Source of the DNA: Rhodococcus sp. 1163
GTDB lineage: Bacteria > Actinomycetota > Actinomycetes > Mycobacteriales > Mycobacteriaceae
Assembly (NCBI RefSeq): GCF_002091985.1
Contig: NZ_MKKX01000018.1
Coordinates: 250,501-314,500 of the forward strand
Direction: 5' to 3'
Length of the DNA: 64,000 nucleotides
This document shows, in pieces, positions 37,895 to 47,756 of the stretch. Under the pieces are notes generated by a model. It saw only the letters and a list, made by a program, of their open reading frames with translations, was not told the DNA's origin and did not search any database. Positions within the stretch are counted from its first letter, which is position 1. Every line of letters starts with the position of its first letter. The translations under genes were made by a program, and so were the position numbers.

Positions 37895-39079
37895 ATGGCG
37901 CATGAAGTGGTTCTCAAAGTCGAAGAAATGGCCGCTCAGCTGGCTGGCGCGGCCCAGGAGACCGAGGATCTCGGCAAGCTCTCGGACCAGAGCGTGAAAC
38001 TGGTCCGACAAGCCGGGGTGATGCGGATGCTGCAACCCACCGACTTCGGCGGATATGCGGCCCATCCTCGGGACTTCGCCGAGTCCGTCATGGCCGTCGC
38101 CAAGCATTGCGGTTCCACCGGATGGGTGTGTGGCGTGGGCGGAGTCCACCCCTGGGAGATGGCCCTGATGGACCGCAAACTTCAGGAGGAAGTCTGGGGC
38201 GAGGATCCGGACACCTGGATCGCATCTCCCTACGCCGCGCAAGGCGTAGCGACGCCCACCGACGGCGGATACATTCTGCACGGACACTGGAACTTCTCCT
38301 CGGGCACAGATCACTGTGACTGGATCTTCCTGGGAGCGATGGTCGGCGATGCCGAGGGAAACGCCGTGATGCCGCCCACGATCATCCACGTGGTATTGCC
38401 ACGTAAGGACTACACGATCATCGACGACACTTGGGATGTCATCGGGCTGCAAGGAACCGGCAGCAAAGACGTCGTCGTAGATGGGGCCTTCGTGCCGTCT
38501 TATCGGACAATGGATTACGAGGAAGTGCAGGCGGGGGAAGGAGTTGCAGAGCGCGTCGGCCGAACCGAAACCGTATACAAGTTGCCGTTCTGGACGATGT
38601 TTCCGCTCGGAATCACCGCTGCCGTCATCGGCATCGCCGAGGGTGCACTGGCCGCGCATCTCGACTACCAGCGGGAACGCGTCTCCGCCATCGGGACCAG
38701 AATCAAAGATGACCCCTATGTGATGTACGCGATCTCCGATGCCGCGGCCGAGATCGCCGCGTCACGAACACAACTGCTCGACGGAATTTCACGCGTCTAC
38801 GATCTCGCGGACGCCGGACAGACGATCTCGTTCGAGGACCGTTCGCTGGTCCGGCGGAATCAGGTGCGCTCAGCCTGGCGGGCTGTACATGCGGTCGACG
38901 AGATCTTCTCGCGTTCGGGCGGCAATGCTGTACGACGTACCAATCTCGTGCAGCGCTACTGGCGTGACGCGCACGTCGGCTTGCAGCATGCGATTCACGT
39001 TCCGGGAACCCTTTACCATTCAACAGCTCTCACCACCATGGGTGAAGTGCCGGAGGGTCCACTGCGAGCGATGATCTGA
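37895..39079 (+). CDS. Flavin-dependent monooxygenase, HsaA-like (acyl-CoA dehydrogenase fold)
   Basis: 394 residues with the acyl-CoA dehydrogenase fold. Segments HCGSTGWVCGVGGVHPWEMAL, QEEVWGEDP, GHWNFSSGTDHCDW and GLQGTGSKDVVVD match the HsaA/TesA1 type of reduced-flavin monooxygenase, which hydroxylates 3-HSA in ring-A/B steroid degradation. The usual acyl-CoA dehydrogenase Glu base is not evident. It needs a flavin reductase partner; no HsaB-like gene is nearby. ATG start with GGAGG 6 bases upstream. Confidence 0.88.
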   Translation: MAHEVVLKVEEMAAQLAGAAQETEDLGKLSDQSVKLVRQAGVMRMLQPTDFGGYAAHPRDFAESVMAVAKHCGSTGWVCGVGGVHPWEMALMDRKLQEEVWGEDPDTWIASPYAAQGVATPTDGGYILHGHWNFSSGTDHCDWIFLGAMVGDAEGNAVMPPTIIHVVLPRKDYTIIDDTWDVIGLQGTGSKDVVVDGAFVPSYRTMDYEEVQAGEGVAERVGRTETVYKLPFWTMFPLGITAAVIGIAEGALAAHLDYQRERVSAIGTRIKDDPYVMYAISDAAAEIAASRTQLLDGISRVYDLADAGQTISFEDRSLVRRNQVRSAWRAVHAVDEIFSRSGGNAVRRTNLVQRYWRDAHVGLQHAIHVPGTLYHSTALTTMGEVPEGPLRAMI

Positions 39080-39147
39080 CGCTACGGTTCGGACCGCGTG
39101 CCATGAATTCACTCGGCCGACCCTGCACCCGCTTTACTGACTCATAC

Positions 39148-39185
39148 GGCTCACCGAAGGGGATCCTTCGGTGAGCCGGCTTTCT
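39148..39185 (+). terminator. Terminator between HsaA-like and SDR genes
   Basis: 13-bp perfect stem (GGCTCACCGAAGG / CCTTCGGTGAGCC) with loop GGAT, then GGCTTTCTACTTTGTTT. It splits the island into two transcription units in the same direction. Confidence 0.85.
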
Positions 39186-39265
39186 ACTTTGTTTACTGCA
39201 CTTGAAAATCGGATGCGTACCGTTTCGGCAATCCCGTAACGGAAGAATGAACAGAGGAGTTCGTG

Positions 39266-40129
39266 TTGAGTTCGAAATCTGACATCGTCGCCGTGGTAAC
39301 AGGCGCAAGCCGCGGCGCCGGCAAGGGAATCGCCTTGGCCCTCGGCGATACCGGGGCCACCGTGTATGTCACGGGACGTACTGCATCGGTCGGGGATTCA
39401 CCCCTTCCGGGCACTGTCTTCGCGACGGCCGAGGAGATCACTCGCCGCGGCGGAACAGGTATCCCAGTGATCACCGACCACTCGGTGGACGGCGAGGTCG
39501 AGAATCTCTTCGAGCAAGTTCGCAAAGAGCAAGGTCGACTGGACATTCTTGTCAACAATGCGCTCGCCGTTCCTGATGCGCTGACCATGAAGGGTCCGTT
39601 CTGGGAGAAGCCGTTGTCGTTGCTCGATTTGCTCGATGTCGGAATGCGATCGACCTATGTCGCGACGCACTTCGCGGCGCCATTGCTGATCGAAGGTGGA
39701 AGCGGCCTCGTGGTGAACACTTCGAGCTTCGGCGGCACGTGCTACATGCACGGACCTGCTTACGGTGCAGGAAAAGCAGCGGTGGACAAGATGGCTCACG
39801 ACATGGCTCACGACTTCCGGCCGTTCGGTGTGGCAGTGATCTCGATCTGGATGGGCTTGCTCAAGACCGAGCGCACACTCGCGAGCTTTGCCGCGAATCC
39901 GGACGCGTACGCATCGTTGGCTGCTACCGCGGAAACACCGGAATTCACCGGAAGGATCATCGCAGCGTTGGCCCGTGATCCGCATCTGATGCAGCGCACG
40001 GGAAACGTTCTGGTCGGTGCAGAGCTCGCCGCCGAACTCGGTGTGGTCGACGTCGACGGAAATCGGCCTCCTTCGCATCGGCCGATGCTGGGCAATCCAC
40101 CGCAGTACAGTTCCGCGGTAATCGATTGA
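39266..40129 (+). CDS. Short-chain dehydrogenase/reductase (DHRS1-like)
   Basis: 287 residues. Cofactor motif TGASRGAGKGIA, NNA-like VNNALAV, Ser in VVNTSSFGG, and catalytic pair YGAGK (Tyr and Lys spaced by 3). The long C-terminal region (after PDAYASLAATAETPEF) is typical of the DHRS1-type family. A TTG at 39266 has GAGGAG 6 bases before it; GTG 39263 is possible. Oxidoreductase on a steroid or other hydroxyl/keto group is inferred from context only. Confidence 0.85.
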   Translation: MSSKSDIVAVVTGASRGAGKGIALALGDTGATVYVTGRTASVGDSPLPGTVFATAEEITRRGGTGIPVITDHSVDGEVENLFEQVRKEQGRLDILVNNALAVPDALTMKGPFWEKPLSLLDLLDVGMRSTYVATHFAAPLLIEGGSGLVVNTSSFGGTCYMHGPAYGAGKAAVDKMAHDMAHDFRPFGVAVISIWMGLLKTERTLASFAANPDAYASLAATAETPEFTGRIIAALARDPHLMQRTGNVLVGAELAAELGVVDVDGNRPPSHRPMLGNPPQYSSAVID

Positions 40130-40171
40130 GGCTCGAACCGATTCAAATTTTCCCGACGAAAGGATTCTGAT

Positions 40172-40675
40172 GTGAGCGTTCCATCGATCGAGCAAAGAAT
40201 GTCCGCCCTCGAGAAGATCGAGGCAATCAAGTCTCTCAAACATCGCTACCTGAGGGCGTGTGATGCCAAAGACGCCAACACGTTTCGCGCATGCTTCATC
40301 GAACGCGGCGCGATCATGGACTACGGCCGACTGGGAAAATACGAAGACGCGGATCCAGTCGTCGAAATCTTCCGCAAAGTTGCGCTGAAGAAGGAATCGG
40401 GAAGCTATGTCGTTCTCGACATGCACCACGCATTTCACCCGGAAATTACGCTCATCGACGATGACCATGCCGAAGGCAAGTGGACACTGGCGTTTCGCCA
40501 ACTCGATATGACCGCACGCACCGAAACCGTGTCGTCCATGGAGTACGAGGACAAATACGTCGTCGAGGACGGCGAATGGAAAATTTCTTATTGCCGGGCG
40601 GTCCCACTGTGGTCCATGACCCGACCCTTGGGCGAGTCCGTCGAGGTGGTGCAAGGCTGGGGATTGGACACGTAA
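40172..40675 (+). CDS. SnoaL-like (NTF2-fold) protein
   Basis: 167 residues with an NTF2-like fold: EKIEAIKSLKHRYLRACDAKD and EDGEWKISYCRAVPLW. This subgroup includes dehydratases, isomerases and bile-acid 7-alpha-dehydratase-like enzymes. The region lacks the ketosteroid-isomerase catalytic pattern of the 37.3-kb gene. GTG start. GC near 55 percent in places, lower than the flanking genes. Confidence 0.8.
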   Translation: MSVPSIEQRMSALEKIEAIKSLKHRYLRACDAKDANTFRACFIERGAIMDYGRLGKYEDADPVVEIFRKVALKKESGSYVVLDMHHAFHPEITLIDDDHAEGKWTLAFRQLDMTARTETVSSMEYEDKYVVEDGEWKISYCRAVPLWSMTRPLGESVEVVQGWGLDT

Positions 40676-40843
40676 CTCAGTGTTCGGCGGGGCATGGACC
40701 CCGATGTGTGAACGGAAACTTCACTCACCGAAAAGCACCTTCTGGTCTGTTATCGATCGGAGAACCGACCCTTACACGGTAGGCTGACGCGGAAGTTCCA
40801 CAGGTGTTCCGCCGCCGGCAAGGGAAGGGAAGCCACGAGAGCA

Positions 40844-42127
40844 ATGGATTCAGCAGTCGGCATGTCGATGGGTGTCAGTGGCATTCGAGCAGTTCGCACC
40901 GTCGACGGCCGGTCGTTCTCCACCGAATGGTTCCCCACTGCCGGTCCGAGCCCCGATGCCGAGGACGTCGCGCACGCTATCCGGGTCGTCGTCGACCGGT
41001 CGGACGCTCCGCATTCTCTCGGCGTCGCCTTCCCCGACCCCGGCTACAGTGCCGCGTTGAAGGCCGCGCTGGTAGAGGAGTACGTGTCGGAGGTACGCGT
41101 GATCTCGGAGGTTGCGGGCACTCTCGAACAGCTGAGAGCGGACCCTGAATTCCGGTATCGCACCGTCGCGCTCTACGACCTCGGGGCTACCGGTCTCGAG
41201 ATGACCGTCGCGGACATCGACAGCGGAACCGTCTACGCCGCGACTCGAACATCCGAGATGAGCGGTGAGGTCCTCGATCGCGCTGTGCGAGATCATCTCC
41301 TCACCCTCGATATCCTTGCGATACCGCGCACCGAAGCCGAAGAACACGCGCTGTTGGAATTCAGTTGTGAAGTCAAGGAAGCACTGTCCACGCACGAGGC
41401 GACGCAGACTTCCGACGGCGCATTCCGACTGCTGGATCGGCACATGTTCGAACTGCAGATCATGCGGGCGGCCGAGCACTCGGCAATCGCCCTTCGCGAT
41501 CTCGCCGACATGTCCGAGATTCCGCCCGAGGTGGTGGTCGCAGTCGGTGGCGGCGCCAGAATTCCCCTGTTGAAAGAGGTACTCGGGCGATATCTCCGGA
41601 TTCCGGTTGTCGTTCCGTGCGATCCGGAGCTGATCAGTGCTCGCGGTGCAGCCCTGTACGCAGCCCGGGTCGACCAGCAGCAGACAGCCGGATCCGGGGC
41701 CTCACGCTGGAGCGTCACATCCTGGAGCGTCACATCACTGTTGACCCCGCTCGTACGTTTCGGACTTCCCACCGTCGCTGCATTGGGCTTCTTCATCTGG
41801 ATGCTGTGGCCCGGCGCCGGTGAGGAACCGTCGCTGACCGGAACCCAGGACACCGCCGTCGAGAAACCCACTGCCGAGGCCGTGCCCACCACGACCTCCT
41901 TGCCGAAAGCAGTGGTAACCACCACGGTCGTGGTCCCGACGGCGGATGCTCCGCCCGTTACGACCACTGCGCCGCCTCCAGCTTCGACCACCGAAACTCG
42001 GTACGTGCCTGACGATGAGAGCACCGAAGCCCCACCCGCTCCGCCACCTCCGCGGCCGTTCCAGTTGCCGCCGCTTCAGCTGCCGAAATTTCAGCTACCC
42101 GAGTTGCCTCGTCTGCCTCTTCCCTGA
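40844..42127 (+). CDS. Membrane-anchored Hsp70-like protein with Pro/Thr tail
   Basis: 427 residues. The N-terminal 270 residues are an actin/Hsp70-like ATPase fold, with [17 protein letters not shown] as the phosphate-2-like loop and [19 protein letters not shown] as the adenosine-binding loop. One membrane segment at about 305-325 ([17 protein letters not shown]). The last 100 residues are Thr/Pro/Val-rich and external, ending with repeated [18 protein letters not shown] binding may be weakened since the first phosphate loop is poor. Not a classical DnaK: no substrate-binding domain. Possibly a cell-envelope chaperone-like regulator; unknown role. Confidence 0.75.
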   Translation: MDSAVGMSMGVSGIRAVRTVDGRSFSTEWFPTAGPSPDAEDVAHAIRVVVDRSDAPHSLGVAFPDPGYSAALKAALVEEYVSEVRVISEVAGTLEQLRADPEFRYRTVALYDLGATGLEMTVADIDSGTVYAATRTSEMSGEVLDRAVRDHLLTLDILAIPRTEAEEHALLEFSCEVKEALSTHEATQTSDGAFRLLDRHMFELQIMRAAEHSAIALRDLADMSEIPPEVVVAVGGGARIPLLKEVLGRYLRIPVVVPCDPELISARGAALYAARVDQQQTAGSGASRWSVTSWSVTSLLTPLVRFGLPTVAALGFFIWMLWPGAGEEPSLTGTQDTAVEKPTAEAVPTTTSLPKAVVTTTVVVPTADAPPVTTTAPPPASTTETRYVPDDESTEAPPAPPPPRPFQLPPLQLPKFQLPELPRLPLP

Positions 42128-42189
42128 TTCGGGCCTTGTTACTCGGCCCTCCGAGTAGATCTACGACGGCGATGCGCAAGGATCACAGC

Positions 42190-43059
42190 ATGGCCACCAC
42201 TGCTCAATGGATCGAAGGCGCACGCCCGCGCACGTTGCCCAACGCGATTGCGCCCGTTCTCGTCGGAACAGGTGCAGCGGCGTCACTCGGTGACGCAGTG
42301 TGGTGGAAGGCGCTGCTCGCGCTCCTCGTATCGCTGGCGCTCATCATCGGTGTCAACTACGCCAACGACTACTCCGACGGCATCCGTGGAACCGACGACG
42401 AACGCGTCGGCCCGCTCCGGCTCGTCGGGTCGAAGGTCGCCTCGCCCGGTTCCGTCAAGGCTGCTGCCGTCGGGTGTTTCCTAGTGGGTGGAGTTGCCGG
42501 GATCGCGTTGGCGGTGACCAGCGCATGGTGGCTCATCCTCGTCGGCGCTGTCTGTATCGCGGGTGCTTGGTTCTACACCGGCGGCAAGAAGCCCTACGGG
42601 TACAGCGGCCTGGGTGAGGTAGCGGTCTTCGTATTCTTCGGCCTCGTCGCGGTTCTCGGCACCCAGTTCGTGCAGGCAGGTCGCATCGACTGGGTCGGAG
42701 CGGTCGCGGCCGTCGCAGTCGGATCGTTCTCGAGCGCTGTGCTCGTCGCCAACAACCTTCGTGACATCGACACCGATCCGGACTCAGGAAAACACACACT
42801 CGCTGTGCGACTGGGTGACTCCCGCACCCGCCTGCTCCACCTTGCACTGATGATCGTTCCGTTCGCGGTGACGGTTGCGCTCGTCGCGCGTACACCGTGG
42901 GCGTTGCTCGCGTTGCTCGCGTTGCCGCTGGCGGCACGCGCAAACACGCCGGTACGTACGGGTGCGACAGGATTCGCACTCATCCCGGCGCTTCGCGACT
43001 CCGGTCTGGCGATGCTGGTGTGGGGCTTGACGACCGGAGCCGCATTGGCGTTCGCGTAG
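42190..43059 (+). CDS. menA: 1,4-Dihydroxy-2-naphthoate polyprenyltransferase
   Basis: 289-residue UbiA-family membrane enzyme that attaches the isoprenoid chain to DHNA. Eight or so membrane segments. Aspartate motifs [17 protein letters not shown] (first) and [22 protein letters not shown] (second) are both intact. Start ATG 42190, with AAGGA 7 bases upstream. It uses the chain made by the polyprenyl synthase at 12.7 kb, followed by MenG. Confidence 0.96.
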   Translation: MATTAQWIEGARPRTLPNAIAPVLVGTGAAASLGDAVWWKALLALLVSLALIIGVNYANDYSDGIRGTDDERVGPLRLVGSKVASPGSVKAAAVGCFLVGGVAGIALAVTSAWWLILVGAVCIAGAWFYTGGKKPYGYSGLGEVAVFVFFGLVAVLGTQFVQAGRIDWVGAVAAVAVGSFSSAVLVANNLRDIDTDPDSGKHTLAVRLGDSRTRLLHLALMIVPFAVTVALVARTPWALLALLALPLAARANTPVRTGATGFALIPALRDSGLAMLVWGLTTGAALAFA

Positions 43060-43063
43060 ACCG

Positions 43064-43444
43064 TCAGCGGTTCTCGGGTACGAACGCGCCGAGCAGGAAG
43101 TTGACGATCGAAATGATGAGTGCACCCCAGAATGCTGCACCGAAGCCGGCAATCGCCAAGCCGTAATCAGTCACCGAGGAAATCCATGCGGTGAGGAGCA
43201 GCATCAGCGCATTGATGACGAGGGTGAACAGTCCGAGAGTCAGAATGACCAGGGGAAGCGACAGCAGTTTCACCATCGGCTTGATGAACGCATTGACGAT
43301 GGTGAAGACCGCTGCGATGCCGGCCAGGACGATCAAATCCCATCCTGTTCCACGGCCCGAACTCGCGAGTTCGATGCCACCGACCCACTGCGCAGCCAAC
43401 CAGATCGCAAGAGCGTTGATAACAAGCCGTACCAAAAATGTCAT
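43064..43444 (-). CDS. Phage-holin-4-2-type small membrane protein
   Basis: 126 residues with four membrane segments; IKPMVKLLSLPLVILTLGLFTLVINALMLLL is the characteristic block. The family name derives from a domain model; the protein is chromosomal and widespread, and no prophage is visible. The ATG at 43444 has TAGTCT ending 7 bases upstream and no Shine-Dalgarno (leaderless candidate), back to back with the pepN promoter. Function unknown. Confidence 0.87.
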   Translation of the reverse strand: MTFLVRLVINALAIWLAAQWVGGIELASSGRGTGWDLIVLAGIAAVFTIVNAFIKPMVKLLSLPLVILTLGLFTLVINALMLLLTAWISSVTDYGLAIAGFGAAFWGALIISIVNFLLGAFVPENR

Positions 43445-43519
43445 GCGCACAAGACTATGCGGCGCAGCGTCGGTGGGTGTGCCCACCCGCAGCGCTACCG
43501 AGCGGCTTACGCTCGACAG

Positions 43520-45976
43520 GTGAACACTGCGAACCTCACCCGTACCGAGACACGCCGTCGCTCGCGACACATCACCGAAGTCTCGTATCGGATCGAGCTG
43601 GATCTACTCGGTGCGACCGACGCCGACACCGACACGTTCACTTCTCGCACCACCATCGACTTCGACGCGTCCACCCCGGCGACCTGGATCGATTTCCTCG
43701 GCGCGGAAGTAAAATCGGTCAGGCTCAACGACGTCGAAATTCCAGTGGTCTACGACGGCGCACGCATTCAGCTCTTCGGCTTGGCCTCGAGAAACACGGT
43801 CGTCGTCGACGCGTTGGCTCGCTACAGCCGGTCCGGTGAGGGTCTTCACCGTTTCGTCGACCCTGTCGACGACGAGGTATATCTCTACACCCAGTTCGAA
43901 CCTGCCGACGCCCGACGCGTGTTCGCGAATTTCGAACAGCCCGATATCAAGGCGCCGTTCACCTTTGTGGTCACCGCGCCGTCGGGCTGGGAAGTTCTCT
44001 CCAACCGGACTGGAATCCGCACGGGAGACACGGTGACCTTCGCCCCCACCTTGCCCATCTCGACGTATATCACCGCCGTCGCCGCAGGCCCCTATCACCG
44101 GTCCGAATCATCCTGGACTCGAGACGATCTCACCGTGGAGCTCGGCGCACTGTGCAGAGCTTCGCTCGCCGAATACTTCGATCCCGAGGACATCTTCGAT
44201 ATCACTCGTCGGGGGCTCGACTTCTTCCACGACAAATTCCGATACCCGTACCCGTTCGGCAAATACGACCAGATCTTCGTTCCCGAGTACAACCTCGGCG
44301 CAATGGAGAATCCCGGCTTGGTCACGTTCACCGAATCCTACGTATTCCGTTCCGCTGCAACAGATGCTCAGTACGAAGCTCGTGCCAACACGATTCTGCA
44401 CGAAATGGCGCACATGTGGTTCGGCGATCTCGTGACCATGGAGTGGTGGGACGACCTGTGGCTGAAAGAATCCTTCGCCGACTTCATGGGCGCATTCGCC
44501 TCCGCAGACGCAACGCGCTTCACCGACGCCTGGGTCAGTTTCGCGAACAGGCGTAAGGCCTGGGCGTATCTGCAGGACCAGCTCCCGACGACCCACCCCA
44601 TCGTCGCCGACATCACCGACCTCGAAGCTGCCAAACTGAACTTCGACGGCATCACCTACGCCAAGGGCGCCAGCGTGCTCAAACAACTGGCGGCATACGT
44701 CGGCGACGAGGCTTTCTTCGAGGCCTCGCGGCGGTATTTCGCCGAGTTCGCTTTCGGCAACACGACACTGGCCGATCTGCTGACTCATGCCTCCGCCGCC
44801 TCCGGGAGGAATCTGGACAGCTGGGCCACCGCCTGGCTACAGACCAGCGGCGTATCGACACTCTCCTACACCGGCAGCAGCGTCGAGCAGACCGATCCAC
44901 GCCCGCACCGCCTGGCCATCGGACTGTACGACGCGGATGCCGATGGCAATCTCGTTCGGACGGAGCGTCGCGAGGTCGATATCGTCGATGCGAGTACACC
45001 TATCGAATTGCCCAGTGCCGCATTGATTCTCCTCAACGATGACGACCTGACATACGCCAAGATTCGACTCGACGAGAAATCCCTTGCCACTATCTCCGGC
45101 TCTCTGGACCGAATTGTCGATCCCTTGGCTCGGGGATTGATCTGGTCGGCACTGTGGAACGCGACACGGGACGCAGAATTCGCACCGACGAAGTTCTTGG
45201 ACCTCGTCTCGCGGTTCGCGCCGTCGGAGAGCAAGGTCGGCATCTTGGAGGCCGTTCTCGCCAACGCCCAGTACACGATCGATCACTACCTTCCGGACGG
45301 TCAGGATGCTGCTCGACTCTGGTTGGACACGTGCTGGTCTCGACTGATGTCGGCCGATGCTGGAAGTGACGCCCAAGTGGTGTGGCTGCGCGCGGTCGGC
45401 GCGGCGGCCCAGAACTCCGATTCCAGGGCCGAGGACATCTTCGGACTACTCGACGGCACCCTGCCCCTCGCGGGCCTCGATCTCGATCCACAGCAACGGT
45501 GGTTGCTGATGCGCGCTCTCAGCGCATCCGGCCGCGCCCACAAGGACGCGATCGATGCCGAATTGACCTTGGACGCCTCGGCTTCCAGCCGCAATTCGTA
45601 TCGCGCTGCGATCTCGGCCCGACCGACGTCCGAAGCGAAGTCTGCGGCGTGGTCGGCCTTGATGGACTCCGACGACCTGTCCAACGACGCAGTCGACGCA
45701 ACGGTCTCCGGGTTCCGTGCCGGTGGGCGACGTGATGTGTCGGCGTCCTTCGACTCTCGCTACTTCGAGGCGATCGCTGACCTCTGGGCCGGGCGAAGTA
45801 TCGAGATCGCCCGGAGGCTCGTCATCGGATTGTTCCCGCAGCAGCAGAGCACCGAGGACGCCGACGCGTGGCTCGCTGCTCACCAGTGGGCGCCTGCGGC
45901 GCTTCGCAGGCTCGTCATCGAACAGCGGGACCACCTCGCCCGGGCCATTCGGGTGCGTGAAGCGGCGAAGTCCTGA
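43520..45976 (+). CDS. pepN: Aminopeptidase N (M1 family)
   Basis: 818-residue zinc aminopeptidase. Exopeptidase motif GAMENPG and zinc motif HEMAH at 294-298 with Glu317 as third ligand (HExxH-18-E). Four M1 domains are covered by length. Cytoplasmic; trims peptides from protein turnover. The GTG at 43520 follows TACGCT by 6 bases with no Shine-Dalgarno, again a leaderless pattern. Confidence 0.95.
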   Translation: MNTANLTRTETRRRSRHITEVSYRIELDLLGATDADTDTFTSRTTIDFDASTPATWIDFLGAEVKSVRLNDVEIPVVYDGARIQLFGLASRNTVVVDALARYSRSGEGLHRFVDPVDDEVYLYTQFEPADARRVFANFEQPDIKAPFTFVVTAPSGWEVLSNRTGIRTGDTVTFAPTLPISTYITAVAAGPYHRSESSWTRDDLTVELGALCRASLAEYFDPEDIFDITRRGLDFFHDKFRYPYPFGKYDQIFVPEYNLGAMENPGLVTFTESYVFRSAATDAQYEARANTILHEMAHMWFGDLVTMEWWDDLWLKESFADFMGAFASADATRFTDAWVSFANRRKAWAYLQDQLPTTHPIVADITDLEAAKLNFDGITYAKGASVLKQLAAYVGDEAFFEASRRYFAEFAFGNTTLADLLTHASAASGRNLDSWATAWLQTSGVSTLSYTGSSVEQTDPRPHRLAIGLYDADADGNLVRTERREVDIVDASTPIELPSAALILLNDDDLTYAKIRLDEKSLATISGSLDRIVDPLARGLIWSALWNATRDAEFAPTKFLDLVSRFAPSESKVGILEAVLANAQYTIDHYLPDGQDAARLWLDTCWSRLMSADAGSDAQVVWLRAVGAAAQNSDSRAEDIFGLLDGTLPLAGLDLDPQQRWLLMRALSASGRAHKDAIDAELTLDASASSRNSYRAAISARPTSEAKSAAWSALMDSDDLSNDAVDATVSGFRAGGRRDVSASFDSRYFEAIADLWAGRSIEIARRLVIGLFPQQQSTEDADAWLAAHQWAPAALRRLVIEQRDHLARAIRVREAAKS

Positions 45977-46025
45977 CCGAACTCGTATGCGGCGTGCGGC
46001 GCCCTTCGGCACTACTGTCGGGGGT

Positions 46026-46328
46026 ATGGCTCTGAATACGATTGCAACGTCAGCGCTCGCGGCCGGCGGACTCCTCGGCGGTTTCGCGGTGGCACGGAAG
46101 ACGAAGAACCGGCCACTCGGAGGCGCTGTCCTCGCGGCGGCAAGTGTCGCATGCACGCTCTCATGGAATGCGTCCTCGGGCCCGAAGGTCGCCGGCGCGC
46201 TCCTGGCGACCTACCTCGTGGGTTTCGGGGCCTCGCACCCGCTGGCGAAGAAGATCGGCGCCTGGCCTGCCGTGGGTTCGGTGGCGGCGGCGACGGCAGC
46301 GGCGTCGGTCGTGTTGATGCGGGAGTAG
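46026..46328 (+). CDS. Small hydrophobic protein of unknown function
   Basis: 100 residues with three hydrophobic segments and few charges, probably an integral membrane protein. Basic loop RKTKNRPLGG between segments 1 and 2. ATG start with TACTGT ending 7 bases before it (leaderless candidate). Convergent with the Cds1-type gene, 19 bases away. No family recognised. Confidence 0.75.
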   Translation: MALNTIATSALAAGGLLGGFAVARKTKNRPLGGAVLAAASVACTLSWNASSGPKVAGALLATYLVGFGASHPLAKKIGAWPAVGSVAAATAAASVVLMRE

Positions 46329-46347
46329 AGCCTGCGGGACTGGGGGT

Positions 46348-47436
46348 TCAGGGTGCGAATTCTCCGGTTTTGAGGAAGTTTTCGAGGACCGATGTCGGGC
46401 CGGTCAGGTCCATTCCTTGCTCGGCGACCCAGCTGTCGTCGAAGTAGGTGTCGGCGTAGCGTTCTCCGCCGTCGCACAGCACTGTCACGACGCTGCCGTG
46501 GTTGCCGGCGGAGATCATGTCGGAGATGAGCCCGAAGGCACCCCACATGTTGGTTCCGGTCGATCCGCCGACGCGCTTCCCGAGAACTGTGGATGTGTGT
46601 CTGGTGGCGGCGACGGATGCTGCGTCGGGCACGGCGATCATGCGATCGATGACCTGTCCGACGAAGGATGGTTCGATTCGTGTACGTCCGATTCCTTCGA
46701 TCCGAGATGGTTTGTCGGTCTCGTAGTCGGCGCTTCCGCTTTCGTACCCTCCGATGAAGGCGGAGTTCTCCGGGTCCACGACGGCCAATCGTGTGGCGTG
46801 CCGTCGGTATCGGATGTAGCGGCCGATGGTGGCGCTGGTGCCGCCGGTTCCTGCTCCTACGACGACCCAGGTGGGTATGGGTGACTCTTCGCGGGTGAGT
46901 TGGTCGAAGATGGATTCGGCGATGTTGTTGTTTCCGCGCCAGTCGGTTGCGCGTTCGGCGTGGGTGAACTGGTCCATGTAGTGCGTGTCGGGTTCGGCGG
47001 TGAGTCGGTGCGCTTCGGTGTACATCGCGGCAGGGTCGTCGACGAAGTGACATTTTCCGCCGTGGGTTTCGATGAGCGCAATTTTGGCGGGGCTGGTGCT
47101 GCGCGGCATGACGGCGACGAAGCGCAGGCCGAGTAGGCGCGCGAAGTATGCCTCACTGACTGCTGTCGATCCGGAGGATGCTTCGACGACGGTGGTGTTC
47201 TCGGTAACCCAACCGTTGCAGATCGAGTAGAGGAACAGTGAGCGCGCGAGCCGGTGCTTGAGGCTTCCGGTGATGTGCGTGGACTCGTCTTTGAGGTAGA
47301 GCTGGACGTTCCAGGCGGCCGGCAGTGGGTAGCGCAGCAGATGGGTGTCGGCGCTACGTTGGGCGTCGGCGTCGATCAGCCGGACTGCGTTGTCGACCCA
47401 TTCACGCGACGCCGAGTGATCGACGATGCGGGTCAT
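46348..47436 (-). CDS. cds1: PLP-dependent L-cysteine desulfhydrase, Cds1-like
   Basis: 362 residues, fold-type II PLP enzyme of the cysteine synthase family. The PLP Lys is in [14 protein letters not shown], the substrate loop is [14 protein letters not shown], and [17 protein letters not shown] binds the phosphate. It matches mycobacterial Cds1, which converts cysteine to pyruvate, ammonia and H2S. ATG 47436 overlaps the DUF4229 stop by one base (TGATG), so they are coupled. A cysteine-synthase or cystathionine-synthase role is possible but less fitting. Confidence 0.85.
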   Translation of the reverse strand: MTRIVDHSASREWVDNAVRLIDADAQRSADTHLLRYPLPAAWNVQLYLKDESTHITGSLKHRLARSLFLYSICNGWVTENTTVVEASSGSTAVSEAYFARLLGLRFVAVMPRSTSPAKIALIETHGGKCHFVDDPAAMYTEAHRLTAEPDTHYMDQFTHAERATDWRGNNNIAESIFDQLTREESPIPTWVVVGAGTGGTSATIGRYIRYRRHATRLAVVDPENSAFIGGYESGSADYETDKPSRIEGIGRTRIEPSFVGQVIDRMIAVPDAASVAATRHTSTVLGKRVGGSTGTNMWGAFGLISDMISAGNHGSVVTVLCDGGERYADTYFDDSWVAEQGMDLTGPTSVLENFLKTGEFAP

Positions 47437-47756
47437 CAACGGCCGTCTTCTCCGCGGAGCTTCGATTGCAGATCTGCACGCGCTTGCCTGCGTCCCTCGT
47501 CCACTCCGGCGATCGACACGTTGACCCGTATGCGAAGTGACTTGAACAGCAGCAGCGACAGCGGCAGGGCGATCAGCACTCCGAACACCGCGGCGACGAG
47601 TATGGGCACCTCGACGCCGAAGATGAGACCGATTCCGAAGATGGCGGCGGCGATGACGATGACGAGCAACAAGCGTGCTCCGGTGTAAAGAGCTATGTCA
47701 CGGAACAGCTGACCCTTTGTTGCGGTGGGCGCGGGGGGCGTGTTGCTTTCGGTCAC
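47436..47756 (-). CDS. DUF4229 membrane protein
   Basis: 106 residues, two membrane segments (about 27-44 and 49-68) and a basic C-terminal tail [21 protein letters not shown] start. DUF4229 members neighbour the cytochrome c maturation genes in mycobacteria. Function unknown. Overlapping stop and start with cds1 suggests co-translation. Confidence 0.88.
   Translation of the reverse strand: MTESNTPPAPTATKGQLFRDIALYTGARLLLVIVIAAAIFGIGLIFGVEVPILVAAVFGVLIALPLSLLLFKSLRIRVNVSIAGVDEGRRQARADLQSKLRGEDGR

Noticed and set aside
40172..40675. Second ketosteroid isomerase
   Set aside because: The SnoaL-like protein lacks the Tyr/Asp/Asp pattern seen in the gene at 37320.
34835..40843. Integrative element with integrase, att sites or transposase at the catabolic island
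   Set aside because: No integrase, transposase or flanking direct repeats could be found; only lower GC and palindromes were seen.
43064..43444. Prophage holin and lysis region
   Set aside because: The holin-like family is a general small membrane protein; no phage structural, integrase or lysin genes are nearby.
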